Part shown: one piece after another, positions 55,852 through 64,000 of the stretch
Layout: the number at the start of each line of letters is the position of its first letter
Position numbering within the stretch: position 1 is the stretch's first letter
Assembly (NCBI RefSeq): GCF_040054535.1
Contig: NC_090791.1
Coordinates: forward strand, 18,744,327 to 18,808,326
Source of the DNA: Antennarius striatus
Lineage: Eukaryota; Chordata; Actinopteri; Lophiiformes; Antennariidae
Direction: 5' to 3'
DNA length: 64,000 nucleotides
Program-made: the position numbers and the translations under genes
Notes under the pieces: model-generated
Told to the model about the DNA's origin: nothing
Databases searched by the model: none
What the model saw: only the letters and a program-made list of their open reading frames with translations

Positions 55852-55853
55852 TA

Positions 55854-57030
55854 CTGTGATTGTGAATTGGGAAGGAGACATGGAGACAAAAGCCTCTGTT
55901 TTTAGTTTGATAAATGTTAAAAAGTTAGATGTGTTCTTTGTTCAGGAAACATACACTACTGTTTGTTTTTGAGATGTGAATTCCTTGGATTTTGTGTCAA
56001 CGTACTTATCTTGTAATTTGGCTTTTATGAATAAATGTGATGCAGTGGAACAGATTTTGGAACAGTCATCATCAAATCATTTTTGGATTGGGCTTTAATA
56101 ATTGTAAAACTTAAATAAATCATAGTTTGCAATTTCGTATTGTTAAATCTGGATTTCTGAGGAATGTGAATACAAATATACAGCATTTCTGACATACAGT
56201 CATGCCATTTTTATGAGCAGATTGCAAATTGACAGATACAATATAAAGAAAGGGAGAGCAGGAATTTGTACAATATCAGAATTCAAGTCACAAGATGACC
56301 TTTTCTAATTACACATTTAATGAGGATGAGAAGAGACATTTTCAAACATTTATATGACATTCATACGACCTGATTCAAAGGAACGTCCCCACCAAGATTC
56401 CACCTTAGACGTGAGATAATGTAGTGAGTGAGTCGCCCCACCCACACTTGTATTGAAGGATGTAGTTGAAAAGGGAGGTTATAAACCTTATACCAATGTT
56501 GGTTAACCTGGATTCAACAGAATAGTACAAGGGTGTTAAATGTGGTTGTTATGGTCACAAATTATTGACTACATATTACCCAGTTTGAATACAGTTATGA
56601 CTCCTATTGTTATGATAGAGTGTTGTTCTGTATATCCTCCCTGTTTTATGTTTCCATGCCTGCAGGTGTTTTGGCTTTTTGTTGACAAGGAGGCGGGGTG
56701 TATCTCGACAGCTGATGAGACACATTTGAATTGTACCCGTCATTACCTGCCACATTTCTGACTGGCCATTCCTCCGCTTCTCTGCCAGAGAATTCAGTCA
56801 TGTTTGTGTCGTTTCTCAGCTGCCTGCTCTTTTCCCCTCATCTGCTCATTTTTCAGTTTTGCTCTGCTGCCTAGTTTTTGATGTTACCCTTGTATTTTGA
56901 GCCTGAGTATTAAAATTGTTGATTTTTAACAACAACTTTTAACAACAGATTTTGCTTCTTGGGGTCCTAGTGTTTTGCCAGTAGAAATCCTCACACAGTT
57001 CTTTGGCCAGAAATGGACCCTGCAGATTCA
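55854..57030. other. unassigned, possible LTR-like sequence
   Basis: A segment at 56648-56700 (ATGTTTCCATGCCTGCAGGT...) recurs at about 57902-57955, so both belong to an unidentified repeat. No gene is seen. Confidence 0.3.
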
Positions 57031-57397
57031 GCCCATCGTGGCTCAGTGGTAGAGCGGGTCGTCCAATGATTCAAGATCGGCGGTTCGATTCCCGCTCCCG
57101 CCAAGTCATTTGTCGTTGTGTCCTTGGGCAAGACACTTTACCCTCCTTGCCTCCAGTGAGCCACTCACTGATGTGTGAATGTGTGTGATTGTTCCGGCGG
57201 TGGTCGGAGGGGCCGTAGGCGCAGATTGGCAGCCACGCCTCCATCAGTCTGCCCCCGGGGCAGCTGTGGCTACGTACGTAGTTTACCACCACCAAGTATG
57301 AATGAGGTGTGAATGAATAATGGATCCAATGTAAGCGACTTTGAGTGTCCAGACAAGAAAGCGCTATATAAATCTAATCCATTATTATTATTATTAT
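57031..57397 (+). mobile_element. tRNA-derived SINE, third family
   Basis: The head CGTGGCTCAGTGGTAGAGCG contains a near-ideal box A, and GGTTCGATTCC at about 57081 is a perfect box B. The body includes CCTTGGGCAAGACACTTTAC and the end AGCGCTATATAAATC with an ATT-type tail. It is a SINE rather than a tRNA gene because the body extends 300 bp and the cloverleaf is incomplete. Confidence 0.85.
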
Positions 57398-57534
57398 CTT
57401 CACGGAGCTCTCTCCTCTCAGGGGATTCTTCTGTGACGACATTAAGATCACTCCGCTTAATCTAACCTCCAACCTGTCTCAACTGGGGAATTTCTTGAAT
57501 CAACTTTATTCGTGTTTATGTACTCCAGGGGTCA

Positions 57535-57735
57535 CCAAACATTTTGAGGCTAAGGGCTACTTCATGGGCACTGAGTAGTATGAAGGGTTATACGAGTGCC
57601 TCACTGGAGGCAGGGAAGGTGGGGTGTCTTGCCCAGGTGCACAGGAAAGGTTGGCTGGGGGACTGGGAATCGAACTGCCAATCCTAAAATCATTAGACGA
57701 CCTGCTCTATCACTGAGTCACTGATGCCCCCATTA
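57535..57735 (-). mobile_element. tRNA-derived SINE fragment (minus)
   Basis: The reverse complement starts with a head like GGGGGCATCAGTGACTCAGTG and contains a box B-like GGCAGTTCGATTCCCAGTCC. It is related to the family at 7490 and 57031, and truncated. Confidence 0.6.
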
Positions 57736-58019
57736 TATTTTCAACATACAGTATATCAACATACTCTTTAAACTCTCAAACTTAATGTTATCTCTCCAAG
57801 CAAAAATTAATGTATCAACCCAGTCAGAAAGTATGGCTTTACCGTACTGTTACTATCTTGTGTTGTTTTTTGTTTGTGTTCTGTTCCTTCCAGCTTTTTT
57901 TAATGTTTCCCTGCCTGGAGGTGTTTCGGTTTTCTGTTGACAAGAAGGCAGGATGTTTGACACCAGAAGTAAGAGATGAAATCAAGCTGAACAAAGAGCC
58001 TCATCAAATCTTGTTGAAT

Positions 58020-58640
58020 TGTGGGACTCCAGAGGCAGCTGACAGATACATGTGTACCGCAGCCCGAGACGTCAGAGGCATGGACAAGGACTATCTGGCG
58101 GCCTGGCAAACCATTGGGCAAACCATTCAGCCCCTCAAGTGGAAAGTGGTTGCACCACCAACACTGTTTACAGTGGAGGCAAGGAGCTGCTGATCTCGAC
58201 TGGGGATATTGTCAGGTGGTGGAAAGAATATTTTGAGGATCTCTTCAATCCCGCTACCACGTCTTCCACAGAGGAAGCAAAAGCTGGGGTCTCAGAGGTG
58301 GACTCGTCCATCACCCGAGCTGAAGTCCTGGAGGTGGTTGCCAAACTCCTTGGTAACAAGACACGGGTAGTGGATGAGATTCCCCTTGAGTAACTAGATG
58401 TGCAGGGATTGTCTTTGTTGACACGTCCCTGTAACATGCTGTATCATGGCGGTCAGGGACAGTACCTGTGGATTGGCAGACCGGAGTCGTGGTCACTTTT
58501 TTTCAAAAAGGGGGACTGGAGAGGTTAAGGGCTATCTCCCTTGGAAACTCCCTTGGGAAGTCTAAGGGAGTATGAGGAGTGTTATCCCCCTATAGTTGGG
58601 GGATCACACTCCTCAGACTCCAACAGCTCCAGAGTACAAG
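58020..58640 (+). mobile_element. LINE fragment, linker before reverse transcriptase
   Basis: The plus strand encodes GGKELLISTGDIVRWWKEYF, DLFNPATTSSTEEAKAGVSE and AEVLEVVAKLLGNKTRVVDE, which resemble the linker preceding the RT fingers in a fish LINE family (motif A-P-G-x-D-E is changed here). It is frameshifted downstream and lacks the catalytic core. Confidence 0.75.
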
Positions 58641-58659
58641 AAAATAAAATGTGGTCTCC

Positions 58660-60170
58660 TGAATATTTGATCCCTGTCTTCAAAAGCTGTTTTAATCAGT
58701 GACATACCAGATTATCATATAGATTTATTCTGTTTAACGGAAACCTGGCTAAGTGAAGATGAGTAATCCTCCCTAAACGAAGCTCCTCCCTTTAGTCACC
58801 TAAATTATCAGATCCCTCGAGTCTAAGGTCAAGGAGGAGGAGTTGCATTTATTTTTAATTCCTCGCGACAATTGAGCCCTAAACCGAAAGCGATCTTTAA
58901 TTTATTTGAAAGTCTCAGCCTGAGCACATCAAACCCAGTCCACAAACTACTCCAGCCTCACCTGTTTTTCCTAATTTATCATCCTCCTGGTCCAGTGACT
59001 TTTTATCTGAATTTGCCGACTTAATAGTTCATAATTTAATTCTAAAAAATGATAAGTTCATTATTGCTGGTGACTTCAATATTCACGTGGATGACAGTAA
59101 TGATAGCCTCAGTAGCACATTTATGTTGTTACTAGACTCCATGGGCTTTATTCAGTGTGTATAGGAATCAACACACCAGTTTAAGCATACTCTGGGTTTG
59201 GTCCAATTTTATGGGATTGAAATTAAAGAGCTACTCATTTTTCAACAAAATCCTCTCCTCTCTGACCACTGCCTCATAACTTTTGATATTCGGCTATTAT
59301 GTAATTCCCTTCTTGCCAAAATTGTTTATACTAGACAGTTATCAGATCAAGTTATTTCTAAATTCAGGGAAGAAATCCCAAGTATGCTTAATTTAATCCC
59401 GTACCCAAACAACACAGCAGGTCATTTACCTAACTCAGTTAATGTTAGTCCATCTCAAATTGATATTTGTTGACAATACAACAGACTTACATTAAATTGC
59501 TCTACTAAAAAATGATACTAGTAAACAGGGCATGCAAGCTCTCTGGTTTTCCAAAGCTGTTTAAATCCGTCCACTGTACTTGAAGAAAGTTTCGCCTCTC
59601 ATCCATAGGTGTCTTCAGTTCTGAACTGAAGACGCCTCAGTTCAACAGCTTTGGATAACCATGACCTTGATAACTGAGAACCTACGCAGACAGCTCCCTG
59701 GTTTGATTCCCATATCCACCAATTAAAGCAGCATTCCCAAAAACTTGAGAGGAAATGGCATTCTACTAAACTAAAAGAACACCACTCTGATAGTTTACAT
59801 AAATACAGTAAGGCACTTCGTTCCGCTAGAGCAACCTATTATTCATAATTAATAGAGGACAATAAAAAAAAATCACAGATTCTTGTTCAGTATGTGTATC
59901 CAGACTGACAAAGAAACACAGTGTGTATGAGTCTAGTATTCCATCAAGTCTCCACAGCAATGATTTTATGAATTTCTTCAATAATAAGGTCTTGCTCATC
60001 AGAGACAAAATTAATGGCGTCATGTCCTCCACCAACTCTGGTCCTTCTTTTGATTCCTTATATCAAGAAAACACAAATCTGATTCTTGAACCTTTCGGTT
60101 CTATGGATGTCTTTTCTCCAATACAGATCAGTCATCTGTTTACAATAGTCTCCTCAGCTAAACCATCCTC
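58660..60170 (+). mobile_element. LINE endonuclease region, degraded
   Basis: The plus strand retains LFCLTETWLSEDE, GGGVAFIF-like and FIIAGDFNIHVDD, the apurinic-endonuclease motifs of L2/CR1-type LINEs, then PLLSDHCLITFDI. Stops and shifts are frequent. A Penelope-like terminal fragment (59552-59694) interrupts it, and an RTE 3' end joins at about 60173. Confidence 0.75.
59552..59694. mobile_element. Penelope-like terminal fragments, head to head
   Basis: Carries a minus-strand hammerhead-like motif at 59581-59619 meeting a truncated plus-strand one at a near-perfect palindrome (59611-59633). GCTCTCTGGTTT on the left and GCTCCCTGGTTT on the right, both from the host LINE, fit a 12-bp target duplication. 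The end GATAACTGAGAACCTACGCA matches the Penelope remnant at about 25298. Confidence 0.6.
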
Positions 60171-60172
60171 CC

Positions 60173-60346
60173 GTCTTCTTGTTTTCCTTTGGGCTTTTTC
60201 CTCCAGGGGTCGCCACAGCGAATTAATTGCCTCCATCTAATCCTGTCTTTTGCATCCTCTTCACACCAACTACCTTCATGTCCTCTTTCACTACATCCAT
60301 AAACCTCCTCTTTGGTCTTCCTCCAGGCCTCCTGCCTGGCCTTTCA
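60173..60346 (-). mobile_element. RTE LINE 3' end (copy D)
   Basis: A short minus-strand RTE terminus with the GGGGTCGCCACAGCGAATTA word and the codons for the last part of the polyprotein. Confidence 0.85.
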
Positions 60347-60607
60347 AAAACTCAAATTCAAACAAATATTATGTATACAGCCCAAAATTACAACCTCATT
60401 TTGAGTAGGGAACTACCCAAAATGAAAAAAAAAATTTTTTAACAGAGGATGACATTAGCCACAGAAGAGGGCTCCCTGTTTCAGGATGGACTGGTACGGA
60501 ATCAATGTCCCAAAACAAAAAAGAGCCACAAGATGTCAGATTCTCAATTAACCCCCTTAATTATTTTTACATTGCATATATTAAACACACATACAGGCCA
60601 GAGCAAA

Positions 60608-60609
<2 letters not shown>

Positions 60610-60661
<52 letters not shown>

Positions 60662-60667
60662 CACACG

Positions 60668-60720
<53 letters not shown>
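60610..60720. repeat. (CA)n microsatellite with CG interruption
   Basis: About 110 bp of CA with an internal GCGCGCGC block near 60666. Confidence 0.97.
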
Positions 60721-60722
<2 letters not shown>

Positions 60723-61839
60723 AGTGCCCGTAGACATGCAATGATAGAGAGATATGTAGTGAAGGGCCGCCACATGTCATCACTATGGAATTGGTTTTTT
60801 GGGGTGACTGCCATGCTCAAGGACACATTGGCAGTGCTCAGAAGGTGAACTGACACCTCTCCAGCTACCAGTTCGCTATTCTTAATTTAGTCCATGATGG
60901 ACCTGCATCAACCACCCTACACCCAAACCAAACACTTGTAGACTGAGCTGCTGTTACCCAGTTGCTGCTGCCCAGTTATAGATTTTGCAAAACAGAACAG
61001 AACATTCTGATGCATTCAAGTTTAGAAAATGTGTATGAAGGATGTTGGTCCGTGACAGGACTATAGTTGCCCTCAGCAAAATCCGTGCAACAAAACCTGC
61101 TCCTCACCACAGTGACCAGGATCTGCTCTTAATAACGGTTGTAGTTGTTGCAGGAGTTGACAGCCAGGAGTGCAGCGGGTGTAATGTCCACGTAAACCTG
61201 CAAAACTAGAAAGCATAGAAACTCCAGGGTGAGAAGTCGAGTTAGTAACATGAGACATGAATGCAAACAGATGACAAGAGAGATGGGCTTGATGCAACCC
61301 AGGAAGTCCCTGGCTGTCTGGGCCAATGGCAACATAAGGTTGATCGTGATTCACCTAACCTAACTACATTATAAGCTTTGACAAAGACGAAAGTCTTAAA
61401 GCTAGCCTTAAATGTGGGACCAATTTCTTCCCATGAAAGAAGTTGATTTTTACAAAATACTTAAGCATGATTGGAAAATCATACATGCAAAACAAAATAA
61501 GGTCTACATGTGATCATATTTAGTAAAAATAACATTCACGTGCAGAATTGACCTTTCCTCAATGCAGTGTGTAAATATTACTTTGTTATCCACTGCTTTA
61601 GGTACATCTGAAAGTACATCACATTTTGTTGATATAATAGCTTCATATTTTGTCTTATCACTACGTGACAGTTTTACTTAGGCATCACTCCTTCCTTGCA
61701 GTCATGGTGGGTGCGTGACAACGTGGCGGTTAACAGCCAATGAGGCTTTACCGTAGAATTCATGATCGTAGCGTACTTTGTATTGGTTAGAATCCAGTGC
61801 ACGCCGTTGGTGAATGGGTATCTGACAAAGTGATCCCGC
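60721..61839. other. unassigned sequence upstream of the CREC gene
   Basis: 60765-60905 resembles a decayed SINE. A minus-strand acceptor-like TTCTAGTTTTGCAG near 61197 is followed by a 22-codon frame ending in NSCNNYNRY and a stop. It matches nothing I know. Confidence 0.3.
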
Positions 61840-61915
61840 CCCCACATATCGTGCAGGCTCGCGGCGCGGACATCGTTCAGACCGAAAGGGGCGGTGTGTG
61901 GTCCTACTGCGGCTG
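61840..61915 (+). promoter_or_regulatory. GC-box promoter and noncoding first exon of the CREC gene
   Basis: CCCGCCCCCAC near 61838 and GGGGCGG near 61890 are Sp1-type GC boxes. A donor GTGAGT begins at 61916. The next exon (acceptor TTTTTCCCAG, exon from 63115) carries the start codon. The transcription start is inferred from composition only. Confidence 0.45.
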
Positions 61916-62564
61916 GTGAGTCTTTATCTCGTCTCCAACTCAATGTTGTAGAACGGAACTGGTTTACGTCCCATTTTAAATCAACCGCATGTATCTGTGA
62001 CTTGAAAAGGGGACGCGTGTAGGTTCTTGTTGTGGTGGAAATCGGAACGCAACACGTTCTTTCGCGTGATGTTGTGCCATCCCGTGTAGCGGCGTTTACG
62101 TGAAGTTTCTCCCATCATCCAGCCAGTTAAAAAAAATGTTGGAATTAATGTGGAATTGATTCTATGTATAAAACGTTTCATAAATCCAGCTGCTCCTCAG
62201 TCATGTCCAAGCATACTGTAATAGTCAACTAGTATTCAGATGAATGGTTTAATTATTTTTCTTCTTCTTCTGAGGTAGATACGTTTCATACGAACTAATA
62301 AGTTATTTGTGATAACTAGGATTTCATTGTAGGAGGTGCAGTAGGTATTAAGTTAAAAGTGTCATACAACTTCATGCAAGTGTATAATTTTGCTGTCCAA
62401 AGTGAACTTCAGGCTCATAAAGACAATAGTACTGCCAGCAGACGTGTTGGGAAGACGAGTAACTGAGATAAGATGAATCTGAATGACACGTTAGCTGTCA
62501 GCAGGAAAGTGAAGTGTGTTACTTTGACCATTGGGGGCGCTCTAAGCTATAGTCGCTTATTCAT
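61916..62564. other. probable CREC-gene intron 1, 5' part
   Basis: No repeat or exon recognised apart from short CTTCTTCTTCT runs. Confidence 0.35.
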
Positions 62565-62835
62565 TCGTTCATTCACTCATCTTCAATACCCGCTTCTTCC
62601 GCTGTCGCGGGTCATGGCGTTGCTGGAGCCTATCCCAGCGGACTGCATGCGTGAGCCAGTGTACACTCTGGACACGACACCAGTGGACTGTGGAGCCACA
62701 TAGAGACACACACACACACCTACAGGCAATTTGACAACGGCCAATTCGCATGAAGTGTATGTTTTTGGATGGTGTGGAAATCGGAGAACCCAGAGAGAAC
62801 AGTGCATGGGGGCAACAGTGCTACCCACTTGCCCC
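62565..62835 (-). mobile_element. tRNA-derived SINE (minus)
   Basis: The reverse complement has a head with GTGGGGCAAGTGGGTAGCAC and ends in the GGATAGGCTCCAGC-like/GACCCGCGACAG segment and a TGAATG tail. Same family as 5048. Confidence 0.7.
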
Positions 62836-63146
62836 ACCATTCAGCCTACAGTAGTTAATCTTTTGCTAACTGTTCTGCAGTCTTCTGATGTCATGTTTGA
62901 AGTTTTGATTTTGTGATTTTTACTTTTTTCAAATGTGAACAGTAGAATATTTTTAGATTTAGACTTTTTATAGATAAAGATACTTTTTTAAAATTTCCCA
63001 GTTTGGGATCATTAAAGTAAATACAGTAAGTAAGTCAGTCCGTCCATCCATCTGTCTGTCTTTGACCATTTTAATGTATCCAGATAAATGACTGTTTTTT
63101 GCGATTTTTCCCAGTTTTCTCTCCACCAAAAACTTCCCAGTCTATA

Positions 63147-63364
63147 ATGACGCTGCTGAAGTTGCTGGCGTTGGTCTGTACCATGCTTGTTGTAGCCCTT
63201 GCTGTACCAGCTCAGGAGAAACGAATCCATCACCATGCTGATTTGAGTGATCGCATTCACAACGATGATCACAGCTTCCAGTATGACCATGAAGCCTTTC
63301 TTGGCAAAGAGGAGGCAAAGACGTTTGACCAGCTGACACCAGAGGAGAGCAAAGATAAATTAGC
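63147..63364 (+). CDS. rcn3: CREC-family EF-hand protein, first coding exon (partial)
   Basis: The ATG at 63147 opens [20 protein letters not shown], a clear signal peptide with likely cleavage near residues 20-22. The mature N-terminus contains [20 protein letters not shown] and [20 protein letters not shown], the conserved CREC motif preceding the first EF-hand in reticulocalbins and calumenin. The exon ends at 63364 with donor GTAAGT in phase 2 after 72 codons; the EF-hands lie beyond the window. CREC proteins are low-affinity calcium binders of the ER and secretory pathway that assist folding and trafficking. Sequence alone fits calumenin about as well as Rcn3. Linkage to snrnp70 and lin7b, as on human 19q13.33, favours rcn3. 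No HDEL terminus can be checked here. Confidence 0.75.
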
Positions 63365-63756
63365 GTAAGTTTTATTGTTTATTTACAACAATTTTGACTT
63401 GTGTGTTTTTATTTGTCTATTCTTTTGGCTTAATTTTTTAGCTTTTTAGTTTTTGAACGAAAATGTCATGGGCTGTTACAAGTCTGAAGTTTAGGCTTTC
63501 AACAGATACAGGAATTTATTCAGTTCAATTCAAATTCAATTCAAAAAACCTTATTAGTCCCCAAGGGGCATTTGAAAGCATATTAAGCAGGATACTGTGT
63601 AAAACATACATCATCAATGTAACAGTGTAATTTTAAACAATAAATATAAATAATTAATAGTAACATAAATATAAATACAATGTTTATGTTAAAAAATAAT
63701 TTAAAACCCAGTTTATTCAGAACCAAGTGAGTTAGTTCAAAACCTACTTAGTCTAA
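63365..63756. other. CREC-gene intron sequence
   Basis: A retroposon-like end (CTTATTAGTCCCCAAGGGGC) is near 63550. Nothing else is recognised. Confidence 0.35.
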
Positions 63757-64000
63757 GGCCCCGTCCACACGATAACGGATATTTTAAAAACACAACTTTT
63801 TTGTTGTGTTTACGCCTTCCATCCACACGACAACGCAGATATCCGGAACGAAAACGCAACTTTTTAAAAACGCTGGCCGAGGTGGATTTTTAAAAAAACG
63901 CTGGGTCTGTGTTGTCGTTTGGACGGCGTATCTGCGACTTTTTAAAAACGCTGACGTCTTGCCTGTGACGAAAACTGCTGTGACGTCATATTTATGGGCC
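63757..64000 (+). mobile_element. MITE left end, cut by window edge
   Basis: Starts GGCCCCGTCCACACGATAAC after TAA, with AAAACGCTGG and ACACGACAACGCAGATATCC repeated inside in both orientations. The terminus matches that of the 161-bp MITE at 25484-25644. Confidence 0.65.

Noticed and set aside
57031..57105. tRNA-gene-like box A and box B
   Set aside because: The promoter boxes are good, but the sequence continues into a 300-bp SINE body with a family-specific 3' end and no complete cloverleaf is apparent.
61073..61354. Minus-strand frame with an acceptor-like site and the ending NSCNNYNRY
   Set aside because: Only 22 codons follow the acceptor; no partner exons or recognisable family. It could be a real terminal exon but cannot be supported.

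Overview
The window is a piece of a vertebrate nuclear genome, most likely from a ray-finned (teleost) fish. Genes are split by canonical GT-AG introns. Most of the DNA is repeats of kinds typical of fish: RTE, L2-like and Tx1-like LINEs, tRNA-derived SINEs, Tigger/Tc1/piggyBac/hAT-like MITEs, Penelope-like elements, LTRs and long CA, GATA and ATCT arrays. Four protein genes can be recognised exon by exon. I found no CRISPR array, operon, prokaryotic gene or convincing free-standing tRNA/rRNA gene.

Layout. 1-9.1 kb: the 5' coding exons of a tetraspanin of the TSPAN4/TSPAN9 type (minus strand, running off the left edge), embedded in an L2-like LINE, a solo LTR, a Tigger-like MITE and SINEs. 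9.2-22 kb: an intergenic repeat field with a Tx1/L1-like LINE, an L2-like LINE ending in (ATCT)n, a decayed LINE, a long TG array and a near full-length RTE element. 22.1-34.6 kb: the complete snrnp70 gene (U1-70K), nine coding exons on the plus strand, 1,407 nt including the stop, in a perfectly continuous frame. 35.6-47.1 kb: the complete lin7b gene, five coding exons on the plus strand, 201 aa, with introns full of nested transposons. 47.1-61.8 kb: intergenic repeats, including a solo LTR with a perfect 5-bp target duplication and a LINE split by a piggyBac-like element. 61.8-64 kb: a GC-box promoter, a probable noncoding exon and the first coding exon of a CREC-family EF-hand gene (rcn3 or calumenin-like).

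How the genes relate. snrnp70 encodes the U1 snRNP protein that binds U1 stem-loop I; lin7b encodes an L27-PDZ scaffold; the CREC protein resides in the secretory pathway. They are not a pathway. The set resembles human 19q13.33, where SNRNP70 and LIN7B are neighbours and RCN3 lies nearby.

The most interesting region is the 4.3-kb sixth coding intron of snrnp70 (28.1-32.4 kb). It holds a well-formed exon with an immediate in-frame stop (candidate poison exon), a potential in-frame 24-nt microexon whose donor lies in a predicted hairpin, and six TAAG-type U1-complementary 5' splice-site sequences within 256 bp, five of them exact GGTAAG. Together these suggest that U1 snRNP senses its own abundance on this transcript. 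Separately, two RTE copies carry different perfect hairpins at the same position beside the FADD catalytic codons, a pattern expected from template switching, and several Penelope-like fragments carry a hammerhead-ribozyme-like core.
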